Program-made: the position numbers and the translations under genes
Origin: an uncultured Oscillospiraceae bacterium
GTDB taxonomy: Bacteria; Bacillota; Clostridia; Oscillospirales; Acutalibacteraceae
NCBI GenBank assembly: GCA_900549155.1
Contig: URNF01000067.1
Location: 1-10,669 of the forward strand
DNA length: 10,669 bases
Reading direction: 5' to 3'
Shown here: positions 1 through 5,269 of the stretch, piece after piece
How positions within the stretch are numbered: the first letter of the stretch is position 1
How the letters are laid out: every line of letters begins with the position of its first letter
The notes under the pieces: generated by a model
Databases searched by the model: none
What the model was told of the DNA's origin: nothing
What the model saw: the letters and a program-made list of their open reading frames with translations, nothing else

Positions 1-270
1 GATGAGGCGCTGCTGCAGATGCCGACGCCGCCCGCCGTGACCCTGCACACGGGCGAAAAGCCGACGATGCAGGTACGTCTGCCGCGGTTTCTGTGGGCAC
101 CCCTCACGGCGGGGGATGAGGTCGGAAGCGTGACCTACACCTGCGGGGATCGCGTGTTGTGCACGCTGCCCGTGACGGTGGCGCAGGATCTGCCTGCGCG
201 CACACCGCTGTCCTTTTGGGGACGGATGTGGAAATATTGCCGCGCTTTTGCGGCATGGATTTTGAAATAG
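1..270 (+). CDS. C-terminal end of a probable D-alanyl-D-alanine carboxypeptidase (DacB/PBP5-like), 5' truncated by window
   Basis: The reading frame is open from base 1 to the TAG at 268-270, so only the last 89 residues are visible and the start lies outside the window. The visible part fits the C-terminal beta domain of low-molecular-weight penicillin-binding proteins, which trim the terminal D-Ala from peptidoglycan stem peptides outside the membrane. The signature is a 'GDEVGSVTY' turn followed by a short strand ending in 'LPVTVAQDL'. It ends in an amphipathic, aromatic and basic helix ('FWGRMWKYCRAFAAWILK'), like the membrane-associating tail of PBP5-type enzymes. The catalytic SxxK, SxN and KTG motifs would be upstream and cannot be checked. 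The next gene, an rluB-like pseudouridine synthase, follows after 9 bp. A dacB near rluB is a known Bacillota arrangement, although spmA and spmB often lie between them and do not here. The family call is by resemblance. Confidence 0.72.
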   Translation, partial: DEALLQMPTPPAVTLHTGEKPTMQVRLPRFLWAPLTAGDEVGSVTYTCGDRVLCTLPVTVAQDLPARTPLSFWGRMWKYCRAFAAWILK

Positions 271-279
271 GAGATACAT

Positions 280-1047
280 ATGGCGGAAATACGATTGCAA
301 AAGCTGCTTTCCGAACGCGGCGTCGCGTCCCGACGGAAAGCGGAGGAACTGATCGCGGCGGGCAAGGTGAAGGTCAACGGGCACACGGCAAAGCTCGGCG
401 ACAAGGCGGACGACCGCCGCGACCTTGTGACCGTCTGCGGCAAGCGCATCGGCGCGGCACAGATGCCGGTGTACGTGCTGCTGAATAAACCGCGCGGCTT
501 CATCACGACTCTGCACGACGAGCGGGAGCGCAAATGCGTGGAAACGCTGGTGCAGGATGTGGGCGCGCGGGTGTTTCCCGTCGGCAGACTGGACAAGGAC
601 TCCGAGGGAATGCTGCTTCTGACAAACGACGGCGATTTTGCCAATGCGGTCATCCATCCGTCGTCCCATGTGCCGAAGCGCTATCGCGTGACGGTGCGGG
701 CACGGGTGACGCTGGAACAGCTGGAGCCGATGACGCGCGGCATGGAGATCGACGGCGAAAAGACCGCGCCTGCCGATGTGCTGCTGGTGTCCGCCGAGGA
801 CGGGCGCAGCGTGCTGGAGTTGGTGCTGTATGAGGGCAAAAACCGCGAGATCCGCAAAATGTGCGCGGCGTTGGGACTGGAGGTCATGCGGCTGCGCCGC
901 ACGGCGATCGGCCCCGTGAAGCTCGGCATGCTGCCGGTCGGCAAGTGGCGGCACCTGGAACCGCGTGAGGTGCGGGCACTGGTGATGGCGACCGGCAGGA
1001 CGGAAAAGATCGCGGCGGAATATATCCGCAGCGGAAGGGGGAAATAG
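280..1047 (+). CDS. rluB: Ribosomal large/small subunit pseudouridine synthase, RsuA/RluB family
   Basis: This 255-residue protein isomerises a specific uridine of rRNA to pseudouridine in the cytoplasm. Residues 1-60 form an S4 RNA-binding domain ('RLQKLLSERGVASRRKAEELI', with 'GKVKVNG'). The catalytic domain follows, with 'LNKPRGFITT' at 68-77 and the active-site signature 'GRLDKDSEGMLLLTNDG' at 102-118, where D105 is the expected catalytic aspartate. The later family blocks 'EGKNREIRKM' (185-194) and 'RLRRTAIGPVKLG' (204-216) are present. Length and domain order are normal for RluB (23S U2605-type) or RsuA; bacteria with a dacB neighbour usually carry RluB, which is why I favour it. The start at 280 is set by AGGAG at 269-273, which overlaps the upstream stop codon and suggests cotranscription with the carboxypeptidase gene. 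The family is certain; the exact target uridine is inferred. Confidence 0.93.
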   Translation: MAEIRLQKLLSERGVASRRKAEELIAAGKVKVNGHTAKLGDKADDRRDLVTVCGKRIGAAQMPVYVLLNKPRGFITTLHDERERKCVETLVQDVGARVFPVGRLDKDSEGMLLLTNDGDFANAVIHPSSHVPKRYRVTVRARVTLEQLEPMTRGMEIDGEKTAPADVLLVSAEDGRSVLELVLYEGKNREIRKMCAALGLEVMRLRRTAIGPVKLGMLPVGKWRHLEPREVRALVMATGRTEKIAAEYIRSGRGK

Positions 1048-1050
1048 GGC

Positions 1051-1413
1051 ATGATCACCATGATTCCCGCCGACGAGGAAGCGCGGCGGCAGCTCGGCAT
1101 CACCGATCCCGATCTGCGCGCGATGGTGCTTGTGAACGGCAAGGCGATCGACGGACACATCCTGTTTGTGATCCGCGAAACGGAGATGGAACTGCTTTCG
1201 ACCGACGTTTCGGATGCGCTTTTGCAGGAAGGACTTGTGCGCGCGGCGCTCAACTACGGCGCGCGCCGTGCGGTGGAAACGGCGTTTTCGACTGCCCCCG
1301 CTTTGAAAAACGTGCTGCACACGCTGCGGTTTTCCGAGGACGGGGAGAAGCTTTCCGTTTCTGTTTCGGAATTTTTTGACCGCGGCTGCTGTTGTCACGG
1401 AAAATTTACATAA
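1051..1413 (+). CDS. Small conserved-type protein of uncertain function, possibly a degenerate GNAT-like fold
   Basis: This 120-residue soluble protein starts 3 bp after the pseudouridine synthase stop, so it is almost certainly in the same operon. A purine-rich stretch at 1033-1042 (GGAAGGGGGA) supports the ATG at 1051; an in-frame ATG at 1060 is an alternative start. I do not recognise it firmly. The pattern of a strand ('HILFVIRETEMELLSTDV'), a helix with 'LLQEGLVRAALNYGARR', a further strand, then 'LKNVLHTLRFSEDGEKLSVSV' resembles the second half of a GNAT acetyltransferase, including a final 'L..L.F' element. The usual acetyl-CoA loop (R/Q-x-x-G-x-G/A) is not visible, so catalysis is doubtful. 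The C-terminus 'FFDRGCCCHGKF' has three consecutive cysteines and a histidine, unusual for so short a protein and possibly metal- or redox-related. The coding call is good; function is unknown. Confidence 0.75.
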   Translation: MITMIPADEEARRQLGITDPDLRAMVLVNGKAIDGHILFVIRETEMELLSTDVSDALLQEGLVRAALNYGARRAVETAFSTAPALKNVLHTLRFSEDGEKLSVSVSEFFDRGCCCHGKFT

Positions 1414-1431
1414 AAAAGGCTTGTGCTTTTT
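1412..1431 (+). terminator. Weak candidate intrinsic terminator after the rluB operon
   Basis: Directly at the stop codon of the small protein gene, an A-run plus GGC (1412-1420) can pair across a TTGT loop with GC plus a T-run (1425-1431). The stem has only two GC pairs plus one GT and four AT pairs, so it is weak. It overlaps the proposed -35 region of the next promoter. Reported because no other terminator is visible between the two transcription units. Confidence 0.3.
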
Positions 1432-1449
1432 CACAATATCGTGTATAAT
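1421..1449 (+). promoter_or_regulatory. Sigma-70/SigA-type promoter of the biotin carrier-carboxyltransferase operon
   Basis: A perfect TATAAT lies at 1444-1449. At 17 bp upstream there is only a partial -35 (TTGTGC, 1421-1426, three of six matching TTGACA). The predicted start near 1456 gives a leader of about 47 nt before the ATG at 1503. This is the only AT-rich stretch between the two coding blocks. The -10 is convincing, the -35 is not. Confidence 0.6.
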
Positions 1450-1502
1450 AAATCCTAATTTGGGTATTTTTTTCAAAATGCTGCTGAAAGGATCGATCTA
1501 TC

Positions 1503-1895
1503 ATGAAAAAGTTCAATATCAACGTCAACGGCAATGCCTATTCCGTCGAGGTCGAAGAGGTCGGCGCTCCGGCGGCTGTCGCCGCGCCCGCTGCGCCGGT
1601 CGCTGCTGCTCCCGCGCCTGCTCCTGCGGCTGCCCCTGCTCCTGCGGTGGCCCCTGCTCCTGCGGCGGCTCCCGCTGCCGGTGAAGAAGTCATTGCCGCG
1701 CCCATGCCCGGCACCATCGTGAGCGTCCCCGTCAAGGCGGGCGAAACGGTGAAAAAGGGTCAGGTCCTCGTCGTCTTCGAAGCGATGAAGATGGAGCAGG
1801 AGGTCATGGCTCCGCACGACGGCACGGTCGGCACTGTGTATGTGGCACAGGGCGAGAGCGTGGATACCGGCAAGGCGCTGCTCTCTCTGAACTGA
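1503..1895 (+). CDS. Biotin carboxyl carrier protein of a decarboxylase/transcarboxylase complex
   Basis: This 130-residue carrier shuttles carboxyl groups on covalently attached biotin between partner subunits. Residues 1-20 form the short N-terminal beta hairpin typical of such carriers ('MKKFNINVNGNAYSVEVEEV'). Residues 21-60 are a Pro/Ala flexible linker. Residues 62-130 are the biotinyl domain, with the attachment motif 'EAMKMEQE' at 93-100, so K96 is the expected biotinylated lysine, and the conserved 'APMPGTI' entry strand. Size and layout match the 1.3S subunit of transcarboxylase and the separate biotin subunits of methylmalonyl-CoA, glutaconyl-CoA or oxaloacetate decarboxylases. AAAGGA at 1487-1492 supports this start. 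The carboxyltransferase gene follows after 31 bp, indicating a two-gene operon. A lipoyl domain is ruled out by AMKM in place of the lipoyl-type motif. The specific substrate is set by the partner. Confidence 0.93.
   Translation: MKKFNINVNGNAYSVEVEEVGAPAAVAAPAAPVAAAPAPAPAAAPAPAVAPAPAAAPAAGEEVIAAPMPGTIVSVPVKAGETVKKGQVLVVFEAMKMEQEVMAPHDGTVGTVYVAQGESVDTGKALLSLN
1617..1670 (+). repeat. Three 18-bp tandem repeats encoding the Pro/Ala linker
   Basis: Units begin at 1617, 1635 and 1653. All share CCTGCTCCTGCGG and then differ in the last five bases (CTGCC, TGGCC, CGGCT). They encode residues 39-56 as three P-A-P-A-(A/V)-A hexapeptides, inside the flexible arm of the biotin carrier. Because the unit is a multiple of three bases, expansion or contraction by slippage would lengthen or shorten the arm without breaking the frame. 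Confidence 0.9.
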
Positions 1896-1926
1896 GAAGT
1901 CGGCGGCAGGAAAGGACGGAGAAAAC

Positions 1927-3339
1927 ATGGCAAAGGTCGGAATTACCGAAACGATATTGCGCGACGCGCACCAGTCGCTGATCGCCACCCGTATGTCCAC
2001 CGAGGAAATGCTGCCTGCGCTCGAAGTGCTCGACAAGATCGGCTATCGCTCGCTGGAATGCTGGGGCGGCGCGACGTTTGACGCCTGCCTGCGCTTTTTG
2101 GACGAAGATCCGTGGGAGCGTCTGCGCACGCTGAAAAAGCACATGCCCAACACGCCGCTGCAGATGCTGTTCCGCGGACAGAATATGCTCGGCTATCGGC
2201 ACTATGCGGATGATGTGGTGCGGTATTTTGTGGAAAAATCGGTTGCAAACGGCATCGATGTGATCCGCATTTTCGATGCCCTCAACGACATCCGCAACCT
2301 GGAGACCTCCATCAAGGCGGCGAAAAAGGAAAAGGGCGCACATGTGCAGGTCGCGGTTTCGTATACGACCAGCCCCGTGCACGACATTCCCTATTTTGTG
2401 AACTACGCCAAGGCGCTCGAAGAAGTCGGCGCAGACTCCATCTGCCTTAAGGACATGGCGGGACTGCTTTTGCCGTATGAGACCTATGACCTTGTCAAAG
2501 CGCTCAAGGAAACGGTCAAGATCCCGATCCAGATCCACTCGCATTTCACCGCCGGCATCTCCGACATGGTGATGATCAAGGCGATCGAAGCGGGTGCGGA
2601 CGTTATCGACACCGCGCTGTCGCCGCTCGCGATGGGCACATCCCATCCCGCGACCGAATCGATGGTTGCCGCGCTGCAGGGCACGCCGTATGACACAGGT
2701 CTTGATCTGCGCGCGCTGAGCGACATCAGCAAATATTTCCGCACGCTGCGCACTAAGTATCTCGAGAGCGGTCTGCTCAATCCGAAGATGCTTGAGGTAG
2801 ACACCAACGCGCTCATTTATCAGGTGCCCGGCGGCATGCTTTCGAACCTCGTCAGCCAGTTGAAACAGATGGGCAAAGAGGATAAGCTCGATGAAGTGCT
2901 GCTGGAAGTGCCGCGCGTGCGTGAGGATGCGGGCTATCCGCCGCTCGTCACGCCGTCGTCGCAGATCGTCGGCACGCAGGCGGTTCTCAATGTCATCATG
3001 GGCGAGCGCTATAAGAGCGTCACAAAGGAATTCAAAGGACTTGTCCGCGGAGAATACGGCAAGACCCCCGCGCCGATCGCGCCGGAGTTCATGCACAAGA
3101 TCATCGGCGACGAAGAGCCGATCACCTGCCGTCCCGCAGACCTTTTGGAGCCGGAGCTTGACAAGCTGCGCGCCGAGACCGCCGCGATGGGCGATCTCAT
3201 CGAGCAGGAAGAGGACATCCTCACCTATGCGCAGTTCGGTCAGGTCGCGACCAAGTTCTTCGAGAAACGCGCACAGAAAAAGAAGTGCGGCGATCCCGAC
3301 GGCTATCATGTCAGCAACATCACCGTTGCGGCAGAATAA
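1927..3339 (+). CDS. oadA: Carboxyltransferase (alpha) subunit of oxaloacetate decarboxylase or related biotin enzyme, without a biotin domain
   Basis: This 470-residue TIM-barrel enzyme moves a carboxyl group between a 2-oxo acid such as oxaloacetate/pyruvate and carrier-bound biotin. Visible signatures are 'RDAHQS' (12-17, metal ligand D13), 'FRGQN' (83-86 region), 'CLKDMAG' (173-179, K175 being the lysine expected to be carboxylated at the metal site), 'HSHFTAG' (204-210, metal ligands H204 and H206) and 'PLAMGTSHPATES' (233-245). The conserved C-terminal PYC/OADA region contains 'PGGMLSNL' (301-308) and 'TPSSQIVG' (342-349). Fused OadA proteins run to about 600 residues with a biotin domain; this one ends before it, and the carrier is encoded just upstream. 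AAAGGA at 1911-1916 supports the start. The same architecture fits the 5S subunit of methylmalonyl-CoA transcarboxylase or PycB, so the exact reaction is open. No membrane beta subunit (Na+ pump) is adjacent. Confidence 0.9.
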   Translation: MAKVGITETILRDAHQSLIATRMSTEEMLPALEVLDKIGYRSLECWGGATFDACLRFLDEDPWERLRTLKKHMPNTPLQMLFRGQNMLGYRHYADDVVRYFVEKSVANGIDVIRIFDALNDIRNLETSIKAAKKEKGAHVQVAVSYTTSPVHDIPYFVNYAKALEEVGADSICLKDMAGLLLPYETYDLVKALKETVKIPIQIHSHFTAGISDMVMIKAIEAGADVIDTALSPLAMGTSHPATESMVAALQGTPYDTGLDLRALSDISKYFRTLRTKYLESGLLNPKMLEVDTNALIYQVPGGMLSNLVSQLKQMGKEDKLDEVLLEVPRVREDAGYPPLVTPSSQIVGTQAVLNVIMGERYKSVTKEFKGLVRGEYGKTPAPIAPEFMHKIIGDEEPITCRPADLLEPELDKLRAETAAMGDLIEQEEDILTYAQFGQVATKFFEKRAQKKKCGDPDGYHVSNITVAAE

Positions 3340-3351
3340 GGATATACAACA

Positions 3352-3386
3352 AAAATCCCGCTGCGATTTTTTCGCAGCGGGATTTT
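3352..3386. terminator. Strong bidirectional intrinsic terminator between convergent genes
   Basis: A perfect 15-bp stem (3352-3366 paired with 3372-3386) closes over a five-T loop. The core of the left arm is TCCCGCTGCGA. A run of A precedes the left arm and a run of T ends the right arm, so it works on both strands. It starts 12 bp after the carboxyltransferase stop and lies 9 bp beyond the stop of the convergent oxidoreductase gene. Confidence 0.95.
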
Positions 3387-3395
3387 GTTGCGTTT

Positions 3396-4364
3396 TCACC
3401 CCTGCAGCAGGCGGCAGTCAAAGGCGGCGTCCTTCACGGAATAGAAGGTGTCTCCGCCGTCGACATAGTCCTTCATTTTGACAAGACAGGTGGCGACGGC
3501 GATCTCCTCGTCGGACAGCCGCGCGCCGGGGAAGGGGTTTTTGTAGAACACTTTGCCGTTGCCCGTGATGTCGAAAAGGCAGAACCCGTCGAGATTTTCT
3601 TCGCTGCCGCAGGTGCTGCGGCACAGTGTGAACCGCTGCGGGATGCCGTTTTCAAGATAGGTGCAGGTGTTGTCGACGATCTCGCCGCGCTCTCCGCGAA
3701 TGACGATGCGTGACGCGCGAATGTCCGAAAAATATTGCTCGCGGGAGAAGTCATAGACGGCGGTCTTGTCCCCAAACCGCAGAATGCGGATGTCCTCCTC
3801 TGCCTGCACAACGATGGGAGATGCCAAAAGTCCGCCGCGCCCGTTATAGCGCGTCACGGGGTCGGTGAGCGTGACGGCGGTGACCTGCGGCAGCGCAAAG
3901 CCGGTTTCGAGAAAGAAACGGATGAGACTTGCGGCGTGATACTCATGGCAGCAGGAAAGCTGCACCTGATGCACCGTGCCGAGAATGCCGCTGTCGATAA
4001 TGGCTTTATAGGCGCAGTTGCGCGGGGTAAAATGAAATTGCTCCGCCACCTGGATGCGCCCGTCGACGCTCCCGTCGGCAACAGGCGTCTCGGAAAGCAC
4101 GGGGACATCCTTTGCGGCAAGCGCTTTGAGCGTTTCTGCAATGCTCTCCTTGCCCACACAGGAAACGACAAAATCGCAGTCGATCTTCAAAAGTTCTTCA
4201 AGGGAGGTGCAAATTTTCACACCGTATTTTTCCGCAAGGCGCGCTCTTTTTGCGGGGTCGCGGACAAAAATGCCGCCGACCGAAAAGGTGCTTGGCAGCA
4301 GCGCCGCGATGCGCAGATAAAATTCGCTGCGCCAGCCTGCGCCGACAATGTTGTATGTGATCAT
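3396..4364 (-). CDS. Gfo/Idh/MocA-family oxidoreductase-like protein
   Basis: This 322-residue protein belongs by resemblance to the NAD(P)-dependent Gfo/Idh/MocA family, which oxidises or reduces sugars, inositols and derivatives. The N-terminus is a Rossmann fold with 'NIVGAGWRS' (5-13), followed by 'VRDPAKRARLAEKYGV' (34-49) and 'TSLEELL' (53-59). The segment 'QVAEQFHFTPRNCAYKAIIDSGILGTVHQVQLS' (105-137) is the typical link into the C-terminal alpha/beta domain. The usual EKP motif, whose lysine helps catalysis, reads 'ETP' (92-94), and the later part is short and divergent, so catalytic ability is uncertain. The ATG lies 10 bp after the stop of the upstream AraC-type gene, with a GAGG ribosome site (4373-4376) overlapping that stop, so the two are likely cotranscribed and translationally coupled. 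The divergent neighbour is a DUF5107-type gene, which suggests a role in the same carbohydrate pathway. Substrate unknown. Confidence 0.82.
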   Translation of the reverse strand: MITYNIVGAGWRSEFYLRIAALLPSTFSVGGIFVRDPAKRARLAEKYGVKICTSLEELLKIDCDFVVSCVGKESIAETLKALAAKDVPVLSETPVADGSVDGRIQVAEQFHFTPRNCAYKAIIDSGILGTVHQVQLSCCHEYHAASLIRFFLETGFALPQVTAVTLTDPVTRYNGRGGLLASPIVVQAEEDIRILRFGDKTAVYDFSREQYFSDIRASRIVIRGERGEIVDNTCTYLENGIPQRFTLCRSTCGSEENLDGFCLFDITGNGKVFYKNPFPGARLSDEEIAVATCLVKMKDYVDGGDTFYSVKDAAFDCRLLQG

Positions 4365-4374
4365 AAAAAACGCC

Positions 4375-5166
4375 TCATTCCGTATATTTTTTGGCGAACT
4401 GCTCCCGATATTTTCCCGGGGACAGACCGGTGGATCGTTTGAAGGTGTCGTTCAGATATTGCTGGCAGCCGAAGCCGCATTTTTCCGCAATTTCGGTGAT
4501 GGGAATGTCCGTGTTCCAAAGCATCTCCTTTGCGGCGGCAATGCGTGTCTCGATGAGATAGGCGTGCGGCGAAACGCCGTAGGCAATGCGGAAAAGACAG
4601 CGCAGCCGCGATTCGCTGAGATGGACGCTTTCGGCGATGTCTGCTGTGGACAGGTGCTTTTCAAAGTGATTTTCAATGAATTTTTTGGCGCTGTGCATGA
4701 CGGCATAGTTATAGTTCGTGCCGCGCCTTTCCGCTTCGCCGTCCTTGACAATGAAGCTGAGGAGCGTGAAAAACTTTCCCGCCAGCAGCAGCGTGTCCCT
4801 GCTGCCGCTTTCGCTGACAGTGATGATCTCGTGCAGCAGCTGTCGCAGCTGCTTTTTGTGCAGCGCTGCAAAACAGCACGGCAGACGGTCGAGAGCCGCA
4901 GAGAGCGCCCCGACGGCTTCGAATTTCAAAAATGCCGTCCGAAACGGCAGAAGGCTGTGTCTCCTGTCGCCCGCTTTGGCGATGAGAATGCTGTCGGCGC
5001 GGATCGGCATTTCCTTTCCGTTCAGAAAGGTGACCTTGCCGTCCTCCAAAAAGTATTCGATCTCATATCCCTTTGCCACGCGCTCGGGGGAGACGCGCAA
5101 GCCTGCAAATTCACTGCAATCGAAATAGCCGCAGCTGATTTTTTGCGGCAATACCATATCGTTCAT
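4375..5166 (-). CDS. AraC-family transcriptional regulator
   Basis: This 263-residue protein has a C-terminal AraC/XylS DNA-binding domain with two helix-turn-helix units. The first spans roughly 172-197 ('LSTADIAESVHLSESRLRCLF'-type pattern) and the second 221-254, with the hallmark 'CGFGCQQYLNDTFKRSTGLSP' start and 'GKYRE' end. Residues 1-100 look like a small cupin-type ligand-sensing beta barrel ('GYEIEYFLEDGKVTF', 'ADSILIAKAGDRR'), and a helical linker runs 104-165. A GAGG at 5172-5175 sits 5 bp before the ATG. It is divergently transcribed from the 1070-residue DUF5107-type gene across 103 bp and is followed by the oxidoreductase gene in the same operon. It is therefore probably an activator of that locus in response to a sugar or derivative. 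The family is certain; ligand and targets are inferred from position. Confidence 0.93.
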   Translation of the reverse strand: MNDMVLPQKISCGYFDCSEFAGLRVSPERVAKGYEIEYFLEDGKVTFLNGKEMPIRADSILIAKAGDRRHSLLPFRTAFLKFEAVGALSAALDRLPCCFAALHKKQLRQLLHEIITVSESGSRDTLLLAGKFFTLLSFIVKDGEAERRGTNYNYAVMHSAKKFIENHFEKHLSTADIAESVHLSESRLRCLFRIAYGVSPHAYLIETRIAAAKEMLWNTDIPITEIAEKCGFGCQQYLNDTFKRSTGLSPGKYREQFAKKYTE

Positions 5167-5218
5167 GACTACCTCAATCGGATCTCTTAAAAAATAGGCG
5201 GATTTTCTATAGACATTC

Positions 5219-5248
5219 CGCTGAAATTATCATACGCTGAAATCATCA
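5219..5248. repeat. Tandem direct repeat, candidate operator for the AraC-type regulator
   Basis: CGCTGAAATTATCA (5219-5232) and CGCTGAAATCATCA (5235-5248) match at 13 of 14 positions with a 16-bp period, that is, one and a half turns of the helix. They cover the -10 and most of the spacer of the minus-strand promoter. AraC-family proteins commonly bind direct repeats, though their usual period is nearer 20-21 bp. The repeat is plain in the sequence; its binding function is inferred. Confidence 0.6.
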
Positions 5249-5257
5249 ATTTGTAAA
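5229..5257 (-). promoter_or_regulatory. Sigma-70/SigA-type promoter of the araC-type/oxidoreductase operon
   Basis: Read on the minus strand, TTTACA (5252-5257) and TATGAT (5229-5234) are each five of six consensus bases and are separated by exactly 17 bp. The predicted start near 5222 gives a leader of about 55 nt to the ATG at 5166. The -35 overlaps the ribosome binding site of the divergent gene (AAAGGA, 5255-5260). No equally good plus-strand promoter is visible; TATCAT at 5228-5233 has only a poor -35 (TTCTAT), which would fit an activator-dependent promoter. Confidence 0.7.
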
Positions 5258-5269
5258 GGACGAATTTGT

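Noticed and set aside
135..653. 172-codon minus-strand open frame across the carboxypeptidase-rluB junction
   Set aside because: Ser/Arg-rich shadow translation with no family resemblance; the plus strand is explained by two genes.
1538..1735. Ala/Gly-rich minus-strand frame resembling a low-complexity protein
   Set aside because: It is the complement of the Pro/Ala linker repeats of the biotin carrier.
1804..3399. 531-codon open frame on the minus strand, antisense to the carboxyltransferase gene
   Set aside because: The plus strand carries a full family match with a ribosome site. The minus frame is rich in R, H and L, as expected from complementing GC-rich codons, and matches no family I know.
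3735..5190. Two long plus-strand open frames (3735-4442 and 4348-5190) opposite the oxidoreductase and AraC-type genes
   Set aside because: The minus strand has clear domain matches and tidy operon spacing. The plus frames overlap one another and show no recognisable domain.
5205..5233. Plus-strand promoter TTCTAT-N17-TATCAT for the 1070-residue gene
   Set aside because: The -35 matches only three of six consensus bases and the -10 coincides with the direct repeat and the opposite-strand -10, so I could not support it as a separate feature.
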